From Clostridia bacterium (GTDB taxonomy: Bacteria > Bacillota > Clostridia > Christensenellales > CAG-138): a stretch of DNA of 54,025 bases. Shown here piece by piece: positions 38,236-46,972 of the stretch (position 1 is its first letter; the number at the start of each line of letters is the position of its first letter). Below the pieces are notes generated by a model. The model ran no database searches. It saw only the letters and a list, made by a program, of their open reading frames with translations, and was not told the DNA's origin. The DNA lies in NCBI GenBank assembly GCA_017525875.1, contig JAFXSG010000023.1, positions 1 through 54,025 of the forward strand, given 5' to 3'. A program made the translations under genes and the position numbers.

Positions 38236-40602
38236 ATGACTCTGAAAGAACTGAAGACCGGCTGTAAAGCCGTCATAACCGCCGTTCACGGCGACGGTGC
38301 GCTAAGGCAGCATTTTTTGGACATGGGCATCATACCCGGCGCGGAGATCGCCACGGTCAAGTTCGCGCCGATGGGCGACCCCGTCGAGTACCTCATCCAC
38401 GATTACAAGCTGACGCTCCGCCTTGCGGAGGCCGCCGAGATCGATATCGAGGCGCTTGAGCCAGAGAAGAAGCCGGAGAAGACGGCAGCTCCCGAGAAAA
38501 AGCGCCGCGAGCACAGGCCCAAAACGCCCCACCCCGGCCTCGGTGAAGGCGGCAAATACCACGATGACGAGGCTGCCGATCCCCTGCCGGACGGCACCGT
38601 GCTGACATTTGCGCTCGTAGGCAATCAGAACAGCGGAAAGACCACGCTGTTCAACCAGCTCACGGGTTCCAACCAGCACGTGGGAAACTTCCCCGGTGTT
38701 ACGGTCGACCGCAAGGACGGACCCATCCGCGGGCACGACGGTACGCTCGTTACGGATCTTCCCGGCATCTATTCGATGAGCCCGTACTCCAGCGAGGAGA
38801 TAGTTTCACGCAATTTCGTGCTCAACGATAAACCGAAGGGCATCATCGATATCGTCGACGCTACGAACATAGAACGAAATCTGTATCTGACGATGCAGCT
38901 GCTCGAAATGAACGTTCCGACCGTCGTCGCGCTCAATATGATGGATGAGATGACGTCCAACGGCGGAACGGTCGACATCAACCGCATGGAGGCGATGCTC
39001 GGCGTGCCGGTCATCCCTATCTCCGCCTCCAAAAACGAGGGCGTTTCGGAGCTCGTCGACCACGCGCTGCACATCGCCAAATACCAGGAAAAGCCCATGC
39101 GGCAGGATTTCTGCGACGACAGTGAGAACGGCGGCGCGGTTCACCGCTGCATCCACGCGATCAGCCACCTCGTTGAGGACCATGCGACGGCGGCGGGCCT
39201 CCCGGTCCGTTTTGCGGCAAACAAGGTCATCGAAGGCGACAAGCTCATCATCGAACAGCTCAAGCTCGATCAGAACGAGCTCGAGATGGTGGAGCACATC
39301 ATTATTCAGATGGAAAAGGAGCGCGGGCTCGACCGCGCGGCCGCTATCGCGGACATGCGCTACGCCTTCATCAAAAAGGTCTGCGCGGCGACCGTCAAAA
39401 AGCCTCACGAGAGCCGTGAGCGGATCCGCAGCGAAAAGATCGACCGCATCCTGACCGGCAAATACACGGCTATCCCCGCGTTCATTTTGATCATGGCGCT
39501 CGTATTCGTGCTCACCTTCAACGTGTTCGGCGCGGCGCTGCAAAAGCTCTTCGAGCTCGGCATCGACAAGCTGACCGGCCTTGTGGAACGCGGGCTTATC
39601 GCGGCGAACGTGAACGAGGTCGTGCGCGGGCTCGTCGTTGACGGCATCCTGCAGGGCGTCGGAAGCGTTCTGAGCTTCCTCCCGCTGATCGTCGTGCTGT
39701 TCTTCTTCCTTTCGCTGCTTGAGGACAGCGGCTATATCGCACGCGTCGCCTTCGTGATGGACAAGCTGCTGCGCCGAATCGGTCTTTCGGGCCGCAGTAT
39801 CGTGCCCATGCTGATCGGCTTCGGCTGCACGGTGCCCGCGGTCATGGCGACGCGCACGCTCCCGAGCGAACGCGACAGGAAGATGACGATCCTGCTGACG
39901 CCGTTCATGAGCTGCTCCGCGAAGCTGCCGATCTATGCGTTCTTCATCGCGGCCTTCTTCCACAAATACCGCGCGTTCATGATGACCGGGCTATACGTGC
40001 TCGGGATCGTTATCGGCATTCTGATCGCGCTCATATTCAAGAAGACGCTGTTCCGCGGCGAGGCTGCGCCCTTCGTTATGGAGCTGCCGAACTACCGCCT
40101 GCCGAGCGCCAAAAACGTGCTTCAGCTGCTTTGGGAAAAGGCCAAGGACTTCCTCTCGAGGGCGTTCACGGTCATCCTGATCGCGACTATCGTCGTCTGG
40201 CTGCTGCAGAGCCTCGATCTGCATTTCAACCTCGTTACGGATTCGAGCTCAAGCATCCTTGCGAAGCTCTCCGGCCTGCTCGTGCCCGTCATGAAGCCCG
40301 TCGGCCTCGGCGACTGGCGCATCTGCACCTCGCTGATAAGCGGCTTTATGGCGAAGGAAAGCGTCGTTTCCTCGTTTGAGATTCTGTTCGGCGAAAGCGT
40401 GAAGACGGCGATCTCCTCGCTCTCCGCGCTTTGCCTGCTGGTCTTCTCGCTGCTGTATACGCCCTGCGTCGCTTCGATCGCCGCTATCCGCCGCGAGCTG
40501 GGGCGCAAGTGGGCGCTCGGCGTTGTAGCCTGGCAGTGCGCTGTCGCGTGGGTCGCGGCGCTCATCGTCCACACGATCGGCCTTTTGATCGGGCTGATCT
40601 GA
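38236..40602 (+). CDS. feoB: FeoA-FeoB fusion, ferrous iron transporter
   Basis: GTP-driven Fe(II) uptake protein of 788 residues carrying FeoA and FeoB in one chain. The FeoA-like SH3 domain spans about 1-72 (LRQHFLDMGIIPGAEI), a charged linker (about 73-118) follows, then the G domain with G1 GNQNSGKTT (about 130-138), G3 DLPG, G4 NMMD, and the membrane part with two gate repeats (GFGCTVPAVMATRTL and CSAKLPIYAF; CTSLISGFMAKESVVSSF). GGAGG 5 bases before 38236 sets the start. No Fur-type operator was recognised upstream. Confidence 0.94.
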   Translation: MTLKELKTGCKAVITAVHGDGALRQHFLDMGIIPGAEIATVKFAPMGDPVEYLIHDYKLTLRLAEAAEIDIEALEPEKKPEKTAAPEKKRREHRPKTPHPGLGEGGKYHDDEAADPLPDGTVLTFALVGNQNSGKTTLFNQLTGSNQHVGNFPGVTVDRKDGPIRGHDGTLVTDLPGIYSMSPYSSEEIVSRNFVLNDKPKGIIDIVDATNIERNLYLTMQLLEMNVPTVVALNMMDEMTSNGGTVDINRMEAMLGVPVIPISASKNEGVSELVDHALHIAKYQEKPMRQDFCDDSENGGAVHRCIHAISHLVEDHATAAGLPVRFAANKVIEGDKLIIEQLKLDQNELEMVEHIIIQMEKERGLDRAAAIADMRYAFIKKVCAATVKKPHESRERIRSEKIDRILTGKYTAIPAFILIMALVFVLTFNVFGAALQKLFELGIDKLTGLVERGLIAANVNEVVRGLVVDGILQGVGSVLSFLPLIVVLFFFLSLLEDSGYIARVAFVMDKLLRRIGLSGRSIVPMLIGFGCTVPAVMATRTLPSERDRKMTILLTPFMSCSAKLPIYAFFIAAFFHKYRAFMMTGLYVLGIVIGILIALIFKKTLFRGEAAPFVMELPNYRLPSAKNVLQLLWEKAKDFLSRAFTVILIATIVVWLLQSLDLHFNLVTDSSSSILAKLSGLLVPVMKPVGLGDWRICTSLISGFMAKESVVSSFEILFGESVKTAISSLSALCLLVFSLLYTPCVASIAAIRRELGRKWALGVVAWQCAVAWVAALIVHTIGLLIGLI

Positions 40603-40629
40603 TAAAAATCCTCATAAACGCTGTAAAAG

Positions 40630-40661
40630 CAGCCCTGTCGGACGACCTTCCGACAGGGCTG
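40630..40661 (+). terminator. Terminator of the EamA-FeoAB unit
   Basis: Perfect 12-bp stem: CAGCCCTGTCGG (40630-40641) and CCGACAGGGCTG (40650-40661), then TTTCATG. Convergent with the rhodanese gene and may act in both directions. Confidence 0.78.
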
Positions 40662-40693
40662 TTTCATGCTTAGCTTCCAAATGATCGCCCGGA

Positions 40694-41566
40694 TCAGCGC
40701 TCTAAGGGGCCTTTGTAGTCCTCTATGCCGCCGATGCTCCGAACGTTCGTGTAGCCGATCATGTTGAGCGCGGGAACGCTCCGTGAGCTGCGCACGCCGC
40801 TCAGGCAGTAGGTAAAGATCGGCGTGTCATAATCGTCTACCGAGTCTTCGACCTCGCGCAGGCGCGAAAGCGGGATATTGACCGCGCCGGGGATATGACC
40901 TGAGGCGAATTCGTCCTCGTCGCGCACGTCAATAAGGACCGCGCCTTCGGTGTTTTTGAACTCCACAATACCGGCATTTATATCGTTTTTCCTGAAAAAC
41001 ACGTTCATGCTCTCTTCCTTTACGGCGGGTCTGTCTGGATGGATAACGTATGCGTCGAGTACCTCGCCGATATACATCGTGTGGGGATCGGCCTGTTCCG
41101 CGCTGCATCCGGGAGTGCCCTCCGGGTAGAACCTTGCGCGCATCGCAGGCGGGATCAGCCCGAGCTTCTGCTGCTCCCGGTAGATCACGCGGCATTCGAC
41201 CGTGAGCGGATATTGAGCGATCCCGGGCACGGAATTGGCGTTCGGCGGCTCCAAAGCGAGCTTTGCCTCGGCTGTTTTATCGATATCACGGCCGGAAAGC
41301 GAACCGCAGACGCGGTCGATAACGGGATCGCGTTCACCCAGCGGTATGCTCAGCGTGAACTCGCCTGTCTTGTCGAGCTGTGACTTCGTGTAGCGGCTCT
41401 CGCGCACGTAAACTGTGAAGACAGGCGTGTTCCAAAGGATGCCGAGCGCGCCCCAGCCGATGGACATCGAGTTGAACTTATCGCCGTTCGTGTTGAGCAG
41501 GATGCCGCGCCTGAGCTCCTCATTGATCTTCCCCGCGTACTCTGCGAGCTTTATCTTCTCTTTCAT
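40694..41566 (-). CDS. Flavin reductase-like domain fused to a rhodanese domain
   Basis: A 290-residue fusion. Residues about 1-190 form a flavin reductase-like FMN-binding split barrel (LNTNGDKFNSMSIGWGALG, PVFTVYVRESRYTKSQLDK); residues about 200-290 form a rhodanese domain with active-site Cys in FTYCLSGVRSS and the CH2A-like LIDVRDEDEFASGHIPGA. This pairs an NAD(P)H or electron-handling flavin module with a sulfane-sulfur carrier, so a role in sulfur or redox metabolism is plausible. It overlaps the small upstream gene by 4 bases (ATGA). Confidence 0.85.
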   Translation of the reverse strand: MKEKIKLAEYAGKINEELRRGILLNTNGDKFNSMSIGWGALGILWNTPVFTVYVRESRYTKSQLDKTGEFTLSIPLGERDPVIDRVCGSLSGRDIDKTAEAKLALEPPNANSVPGIAQYPLTVECRVIYREQQKLGLIPPAMRARFYPEGTPGCSAEQADPHTMYIGEVLDAYVIHPDRPAVKEESMNVFFRKNDINAGIVEFKNTEGAVLIDVRDEDEFASGHIPGAVNIPLSRLREVEDSVDDYDTPIFTYCLSGVRSSRSVPALNMIGYTNVRSIGGIEDYKGPLER

Positions 41567-41880
41567 TCTCCGTCCTCCGCCCTTAGTTTTTTAAGCATAT
41601 CGGTGATCGTGCCGTTTGCAAACATGCCGTAGAGAAGGCCGGGCGTTTCCTCCTCCGCTTCAAACGCGCGGCGCAGCCCGGAAAGAACCGCCTCCGCGTT
41701 CTCGTTCTCCGGATCGGGCGCGTCAAAAACCGCGTCCATCAGGCGGTAAACGACGTCCCAATACTCCGCAGTTGGCATTTCGGTATTCTCGATAACAGCG
41801 CGGCTTTCAAAGCTCCAGTCGGCCGGGATCACGTTATCGAGCGCCGGAATGAACTTTGTGATCTTTTCATACCGTTTCAT
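41563..41880 (-). CDS. Small protein of unknown function, coupled to the flavin reductase-rhodanese gene
   Basis: A 105-residue acidic protein with no signal peptide (MKRYEKITKFIPALDNVIP; ENTEMPTAEYWDVVYRLMD). I do not recognise the family. Its stop overlaps the next start by 4 bases and a good promoter precedes it, so it is a real coding region translated with the rhodanese fusion. Confidence 0.65.
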   Translation of the reverse strand: MKRYEKITKFIPALDNVIPADWSFESRAVIENTEMPTAEYWDVVYRLMDAVFDAPDPENENAEAVLSGLRRAFEAEEETPGLLYGMFANGTITDMLKKLRAEDGE

Positions 41881-41930
41881 GTTCCGAATCTTCCTGTTCT
41901 GAGATTTATTCGCGTCGAAATCTATATATT

Positions 41931-41958
41931 ATTTTATCATCCGAACAGGATTTGTCAA
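41931..41958 (-). promoter_or_regulatory. Promoter of the small protein-rhodanese unit
   Basis: TTGACA (41958-41953), a 16-base spacer, TAAAAT (41936-41931) on the minus strand. Confidence 0.8.
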
Positions 41959-41973
41959 TATCCGAAGCTAAAC

Positions 41974-41998
41974 AAAAAAGCAGCTTTGGCGGCTGCTT
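41974..41998 (-). terminator. Terminator of the exopolysaccharide operon
   Basis: AAGCAGC (41978-41984) pairs with GCTGCTT (41992-41998); on the minus strand the hairpin runs into T6 (41979-41974). It lies 21 bases after the GT4 stop. Confidence 0.85.
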
Positions 41999-42018
41999 GG
42001 AAAATTTTCTATTACAAT

Positions 42019-43110
42019 TTAAGCGTTTTCGACCTCGCGGACGTATTTTTCGACCACGATATTCCGGTCGAACTCCCTTTCGACCTTTGCACGGCCGTTT
42101 TTGCCGAGCCGCTCTTTCTCTTCATCCGGAAGGGCGATGAACTTTTCGAGCACGGATACGAGGCTTTGGGTATTTTTGGCCTCCACGACGAAACCGTTTA
42201 CGCCGTCCTCCACCACCTCGCGGCAGCCGCTGCGGTCGGTAGTGATGATCGGCCTGCCGGTGGCGCAGGCTTCGAGCAGAACGTTGCTTATCCCCTCCGG
42301 GTAATAGGTCGGGTGGACGATGCAGTTCATTTCCGCCATGAAACCGGCGACGTCGCGGATCATGCCGTGGTAGTTCACGATCCCCTTTGTGTGGAGCTCC
42401 CCGAGCCTGCCGCTGTATTCGTCCTCCGCAAAGCCGCAGACGTGGAACTCCGCCTCGGGATGCGTTCTTTTGATGATCTCCGCCGCTTCGAGGTATTGGT
42501 CGGTCCCCTTCTCCTTCATGATGCGGCTGATGAACGCAAAGCGGATCCTGTTGCCGCAGGGATAGGGCATGTACGGATAGCGCGAAAGGTTCACGCCGGA
42601 GCCGGGCAGCATGGCGGGCGCCCGAACAGCGATATTGCGCTCCGCGAAAAACCTGCGGTTCTCCTCATTCTGGAAGAAAACGCGCCGGATGCCGCGGAAG
42701 GCGTATTTGTAGAGCAGGACGATGATCCTTTGCGAAAGGCCGGGGTTCTCGACGGCGGTCCCGAGGCCGGTTATGTTGGCAACGAACGGGATGCCGAGCT
42801 TTCTTGCGGCGATAGCGCCGTAGATGTTCGGCTTGATGGTGAAGCCGAGGCAAATATCCGGCCCGATCTCCCGAAAAAGCTTTTTATACTCGCCGATCAG
42901 TTTGAACTCCCTGAAGGGGTTCATCCCATGCCTTTCCATCGAGATATCGTGGAATTTGGCGCCGAGCGCAACAAGATCGTCTATGCGCTCACCGTAGGGC
43001 GACGAGATATGCACATCATGCCCGTCCGCGATAAGGCGTTCGACGATCTCTAAGCGGAAGTTATAGATAACGACGTCGTGATTTACAAGAAACAGAACGG
43101 TCTTTCCCAT
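42019..43110 (-). CDS. Glycosyltransferase family 4, exopolysaccharide type
   Basis: A 363-residue GT-B glycosyltransferase. The N-terminal domain opens VLFLVNHDVVIYNFRLEI and contains FTIKPNIYGAIAARK and FVANITGLGT, as in capsule transferases such as CapM-like enzymes; the C-terminal GT4 domain has RIMKEKGTDQYLEAAEII and the donor-binding HPTYYPEGISNVLLEACATG with the EX7E pair. It adds a sugar to a lipid-linked precursor on the cytoplasmic face. Start and upstream stop share one base (TGATG). Last gene of the three-gene module. Confidence 0.9.
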   Translation of the reverse strand: MGKTVLFLVNHDVVIYNFRLEIVERLIADGHDVHISSPYGERIDDLVALGAKFHDISMERHGMNPFREFKLIGEYKKLFREIGPDICLGFTIKPNIYGAIAARKLGIPFVANITGLGTAVENPGLSQRIIVLLYKYAFRGIRRVFFQNEENRRFFAERNIAVRAPAMLPGSGVNLSRYPYMPYPCGNRIRFAFISRIMKEKGTDQYLEAAEIIKRTHPEAEFHVCGFAEDEYSGRLGELHTKGIVNYHGMIRDVAGFMAEMNCIVHPTYYPEGISNVLLEACATGRPIITTDRSGCREVVEDGVNGFVVEAKNTQSLVSVLEKFIALPDEEKERLGKNGRAKVEREFDRNIVVEKYVREVENA

Positions 43111-43988
43111 CAGTTTACGGATTCCTCAATGCTTTGTTCAAGCGAGTAGACGCGATAATCCGGATCGTGCCGGCTGAGCTCCTCTTCGAAGGTAAGGTTG
43201 CCGAAAGCCTTTGAGATCGTGTTCGAACCGCGGCCGAGCAGCTTGAAAAGCCAGTTGAAGCCCGGCACGAGAACGGTCTTTTTGCCTCTTGTCGCACGGA
43301 TCAGGCGGATGAGCTCGCTTGTGTTGGAATACTCGCGGTTGGAGGGCCAGAATATGCCCTCGTCGCCGTTCTCGATCGCGACGCGCAAGTATTCGGCGAG
43401 GTTGCCGACATAAAGCATGGAGCGCTCGTTTTTGATCTTCGGGAAGAAAAGCGCGAGCTTTGCGTATCTGAGCATCGTCGGGAAATTGCCCTTGCAGTTT
43501 TTGCCGTAGATAATCGGGCAGCGGAGGATGAGCGGACGGAAGCTTTCGTCGCGAAGCGCCATGACGCCCTTTTCCGCGCGGAACTTGCTCTCGCCGTAGA
43601 TATTGAAGGGGGCGGGCTCGCTCGACCTTGTGATCACCTTGGAGCAACCGATCGCGGCGGCGCGGCCGTAGACGAGCGAGGTGGACATGAATATGAATTG
43701 GCGGACGCCGGCGTTCCTGGCCTTTTCGGCGCAGGCGATCGCGAGATCGGTGTTGACTCGGAAATAGTTCAGGGTCTCGCTTTCGGTGAGATTGCAGAAA
43801 TCCGAATGAGCTATGCCGGCAACGTGATAAACGACGTCATACGGGGAAAAATCGAAGGTCTCCCATTCGCCGTGCTCGGTGCCGACCTCGGTGACGGCAA
43901 AGCCGCCCGCCGCCTCGAGATAGACGCGGACGAAGGTCCCGACGTATGAATTTGTGCCGACTATAAGAACTTTTTTCATATTGATCAC
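43110..43988 (-). CDS. NAD-dependent epimerase/dehydratase
   Basis: Extended short-chain dehydrogenase of 292 residues. The nucleotide-binding loop is GTNSYVG at about 11-17 (GxxxxxG), VYHVAGIAH follows, and the catalytic pair is YGESK at about 155-159 with FMSTSLVYG. It probably modifies a nucleotide sugar for the adjacent transferases; the exact reaction is not clear. Two starts are possible: GTG at 43988, overlapping the upstream stop as GTGA, or ATG at 43979. Confidence 0.83.
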   Translation of the reverse strand: MINMKKVLIVGTNSYVGTFVRVYLEAAGGFAVTEVGTEHGEWETFDFSPYDVVYHVAGIAHSDFCNLTESETLNYFRVNTDLAIACAEKARNAGVRQFIFMSTSLVYGRAAAIGCSKVITRSSEPAPFNIYGESKFRAEKGVMALRDESFRPLILRCPIIYGKNCKGNFPTMLRYAKLALFFPKIKNERSMLYVGNLAEYLRVAIENGDEGIFWPSNREYSNTSELIRLIRATRGKKTVLVPGFNWLFKLLGRGSNTISKAFGNLTFEEELSRHDPDYRVYSLEQSIEESVN

Positions 43989-44632
43989 TGATCGGTGCCC
44001 GTCTTTTTGATATCGTCTTTTGCGGCAAGCCTGCCCGTTCCGCCCTCTACGACGCCTTCGTGCTTCGCTACCGAAGCGAAGGTGCCGAAGAAGCAGCGAA
44101 TATCCATCCCGAAAGCAGTCAGGCCGCCCTTGCGGATGGCTTCCGCATACTGACCGTCGAACTTTGCCTTGACGGGGATCGGAAGCTCGTCCCTGCCGCT
44201 GATCTGAGCAAGGCCGGTGAGCCCTGGTTTAACGGCGTTCGCGCCGTATTTATCGCGCTCGGCTGTGAGGTCGTACTGGTTCCACAGCGCGGGACGCGGG
44301 CCGACAAAGCTCATCCTGCCCGAGAAGATGTTGAAAAGCTGCGGGATCTCGTCGATGCTCATGCGGCGCATCGCCTTCTGAAAGCCGCTCAGCATATCCT
44401 CCGCACGAAACTGGTGCGTGGGCGTGTCGTGCGGAACGGTCGTGGGCATGGAGCGGAATTTGATGATGTTGAACTCCGTTTTATTGATCCCGATCCTGCG
44501 CTGCCTGAAGAAGACGGGACCTTTGGAATCAAACTTTATGATGACCGCGATGATCGCCATCGGCAGCGCAAGCACGATGATGCCGAGCGATGAAAGCACG
44601 ATATCGAAAAATCTTTTGAAGAAAGGATACAT
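43985..44632 (-). CDS. Initiating sugar phosphate transferase (undecaprenyl-phosphate)
   Basis: Monotopic phosphoglycosyl transferase of 215 residues of the WcaJ/EpsL/PglC family, which loads the first sugar phosphate on undecaprenyl phosphate. One membrane segment (about 10-33) precedes the catalytic domain with GPVFFRQRRIG, FNIIKFRSM, the Asp-Glu pair in RMSIDEIPQLFNIFSGRMS and VGPRPAL, and KPGLTGLAQISGRD. GGGAGAGG precedes the ATG. First gene of the module with a near-perfect promoter. Confidence 0.93.
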   Translation of the reverse strand: MYPFFKRFFDIVLSSLGIIVLALPMAIIAVIIKFDSKGPVFFRQRRIGINKTEFNIIKFRSMPTTVPHDTPTHQFRAEDMLSGFQKAMRRMSIDEIPQLFNIFSGRMSFVGPRPALWNQYDLTAERDKYGANAVKPGLTGLAQISGRDELPIPVKAKFDGQYAEAIRKGGLTAFGMDIRCFFGTFASVAKHEGVVEGGTGRLAAKDDIKKTGTDQ

Positions 44633-44745
44633 ATCCGGCCTCTCCCTGCGGTCAGGCGGACCCGCACCGCAATTTGGACAAAAGAAGCGAACCGCCGACC
44701 TGAAAAAGCAACGATTCGCAAGGTTTTATCAAATCCAACTATATA

Positions 44746-44774
44746 ATTATAGTATAATAAGCCGGTGCTGTCAA
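44746..44774 (-). promoter_or_regulatory. Promoter of the exopolysaccharide operon
   Basis: TTGACA (44774-44769), a 17-base spacer, TATAAT (44751-44746) on the minus strand: a full consensus promoter 24 bases past the ABC transporter stop. The leader of about 110 bases shows no recognised structure. Confidence 0.92.
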
Positions 44775-44798
44775 GACGGCAGAAGGCAGTTGAACGCC

Positions 44799-46541
44799 TC
44801 AATCGCAGTGTTCCGCTGCGGTATGCTCGGCAGCTCCTCCCTCGCTGAACGCGATCACGCGGTCGCATATCGAAAGCGCGGCCGGACGGTGGGTCACGAT
44901 GATGACCGTTTTGTCCGTCAGGCTCCGAAGGTTCATGAGCAGACGCTTCTCGGTGCTTTCATCGAGCGCGCTCGTTGCCTCGTCAAGAAGAAGCACAGGC
45001 GCGCCGGAGAACAGCGCCCTCGCTATCGCAACGCGCTGCATCTGCCCCTCCGAGAGGCCGCTGCCGCGTTCGCCGAGCGGTGTATCGAGCCCGGCGGAAA
45101 GCTCCGCGAGGAAATCTCCCGCGCAGGCGATATCGAGCGCTTGGGTCAGTTTTTCGTCATCGCCGACGGAGGAGGGATCGCCGATCGAGACCACTTCGCG
45201 CAGAGTGCCGGTCATGAGCTGGTTGCCCTGCGGAACGTAGGCAAAGAGGCTTCGCCATTCCGGCGTGAGCGGGAGCTCGGCGCCGCTTGCGGTGCGGATA
45301 AAACCGCTGCCGCCGTCCGGCTTATACATGCACATCAAAAGCTTCAGCACGGTGGACTTGCCGCAGCCGCTGTGGCCGGTGAAGGCGACGTACTCTCCCC
45401 TGCCGATGCCGATGCTGAAATCCGACAGCACGGAGGGCGCCGGACCGGTTTCGTTTTCATCATCGCGGAAGGGATAGGTAAAGCTTGCGTTTTTAAGCCC
45501 GAAGGAGGAAAGCTCGCCGCGGTAGAACCGCTGCGCTTCTTCCTTTGAGACGGCTTTGCCCCGCATATCCGGCGCGAGACGCTCGACCTCCATCAGGCGT
45601 TCCGCGCTCGCGAGCATGGCGTAATACCTCGGAAGATACCCGGATATGTTCGTGAACGGCGCCTGGACCTGGGAGATCAGCTGCATGATCGCCGTCAGCG
45701 TGCCGTAGGTCACGAGCCCGTGCAGGATGCCGTACGCGCAGTAGACCACCCCTATGAGATACATTCCGTGCACGGCGACGCCGAGGCCGAATGCGGCGAG
45801 GTTGGAAAGGCGATTGCGCCTGAGCCTCGCCCGCTTGTGCTCCTCCATGTGTTCGCCCGCTTCGGCAAGCGTACGCTCCTCCGCGGAGAAGGACTTGACG
45901 ATCATCAGGCTGCCCAAATGCTCCTGCAGGAAAACGCGCAGCCTGCCGTCCTTTTCCTGGATGTTCTTATGCAGCTTTTTGAGCTTTCCGCGGAACGCGT
46001 AAGTAACGAGGATCAAAGCGATGCCGCCGGGGATCAGGATGAACGCGAAGCGGTAATCGAGCGCGATGATCATTACGAGCGCGCTCACGAGGCGGACGAT
46101 CATCCCGATCAGGCCGGGCAGGATCTCCGTGTAGGCCTTAGCGACGACGTCCGTGTCGTTCGTGAGGCGGTTCAGCCATTCGGCGGTATGCACGCCGGTG
46201 ACGGAAGCATAGTCCTTTTTGAGGATGTTTTCGGTGAGCCGTTTTTTGAAGAGGTTTTCGATCTCGGACTTTGAAAGCACGTTCAGCCAGCGCGAAAGCG
46301 CGGCGACGCCGAGCTGGAACAGCACGAGAGCGGCGATCATGATGGAGCAGCGCCAGAACGCCGGGGTATTGCCCGAGACGGCGCTGTCCACGATATTGCG
46401 CAGCAGGAGCGCGTAAAAGACGCCCGTTGCGCCGTTCACGGCGTTCAGCAGGATCAGAAGAACAACGTACCATTTTTTCCTGCCCGGGACGGCCAGGAGC
46501 CATTTCACAGTGCTGTTCACTTTTTCGCCGTTCTTGACCAT
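44799..46541 (-). CDS. ABC transporter, fused permease and ATPase (probable peptide exporter of the RiPP locus)
   Basis: Half-transporter of 580 residues. Six helices (about 24-290) form an ABC exporter membrane domain; the ATPase has Walker A GHSGCGKST (389-397), signature LSEGQMQR (496-503), Walker B VLLLDEAT (516-523) and the switch His in VTHRP. There is no N-terminal C39 leader peptidase domain, so leader removal must be done elsewhere, presumably by the S26 peptidase just upstream. The annotated ATG overlaps that gene by 25 bases; a GTG at 46520 overlapping its stop as GTGA is an alternative start. Last gene of the RiPP operon. Confidence 0.9.
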   Translation of the reverse strand: MVKNGEKVNSTVKWLLAVPGRKKWYVVLLILLNAVNGATGVFYALLLRNIVDSAVSGNTPAFWRCSIMIAALVLFQLGVAALSRWLNVLSKSEIENLFKKRLTENILKKDYASVTGVHTAEWLNRLTNDTDVVAKAYTEILPGLIGMIVRLVSALVMIIALDYRFAFILIPGGIALILVTYAFRGKLKKLHKNIQEKDGRLRVFLQEHLGSLMIVKSFSAEERTLAEAGEHMEEHKRARLRRNRLSNLAAFGLGVAVHGMYLIGVVYCAYGILHGLVTYGTLTAIMQLISQVQAPFTNISGYLPRYYAMLASAERLMEVERLAPDMRGKAVSKEEAQRFYRGELSSFGLKNASFTYPFRDDENETGPAPSVLSDFSIGIGRGEYVAFTGHSGCGKSTVLKLLMCMYKPDGGSGFIRTASGAELPLTPEWRSLFAYVPQGNQLMTGTLREVVSIGDPSSVGDDEKLTQALDIACAGDFLAELSAGLDTPLGERGSGLSEGQMQRVAIARALFSGAPVLLLDEATSALDESTEKRLLMNLRSLTDKTVIIVTHRPAALSICDRVIAFSEGGAAEHTAAEHCD

Positions 46542-46972
46542 ATAAGCCTGTTTCTGAGCCTTTTCAGGGGCATTTTGATCTTATGCGCGGCAAAGCGCAG
46601 CGGGTAGATGAAGTTCCAGAGCCGGGCGTAGAGGCGATAGCCAAGGTCCGCGGTCTTATGCCTTTTGCCTTTATGGACGAACTCGGTGAGCACGCCGAGG
46701 ACTTGCGTTTCGCGGATGCCGAACTCCTTGAAAAAATTGTTGTCCCCGCGGCAAATATAGCCTTTTTCGTCCCTGCCGATCACGCGGTGAAGCACGTAGT
46801 TATCGGGCGTGCGGTAGAGCGCGACGTCGTATTTTTTGAGCCGCTCGGGGGCTTTTTCAACGGTGACGACGTCGCCAGATGAAGCCAGCATCGGCCACAT
46901 GCTGAAGCCGTGCGTTGTGTAAACGAGCTTCCCTTCGCGCTCTATGACCTGTTCAAAAGTCAGTTCGTTCAT
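46517..46972 (-). CDS. S24/S26 family signal-peptidase-like protease
   Basis: A 151-residue protease of the S26 type. The nucleophile Ser24 lies in HGFSMWPML (GxSMxP) and the general base is His62 in YVLHRVIG, giving a Ser-His dyad as in SipW/archaeal-type peptidases rather than the bacterial Ser-Lys. There is no transmembrane helix before the Ser, unlike true signal peptidases; a basic hydrophobic C-terminal segment may associate with the membrane. It overlaps the PqqD gene by 4 bases (ATGA). Probable leader peptidase for the precursor at 48666-48824; this is inferred from context. Confidence 0.82.
   Translation of the reverse strand: MNELTFEQVIEREGKLVYTTHGFSMWPMLASSGDVVTVEKAPERLKKYDVALYRTPDNYVLHRVIGRDEKGYICRGDNNFFKEFGIRETQVLGVLTEFVHKGKRHKTADLGYRLYARLWNFIYPLRFAAHKIKMPLKRLRNRLIWSRTAKK

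Noticed and set aside
38806-39963. 385-codon minus-strand frame inside feoB
   Set aside because: It is the shadow of the FeoB G domain and membrane part; its His/Glu/Arg-rich composition is an artefact of the codon usage of the real strand.
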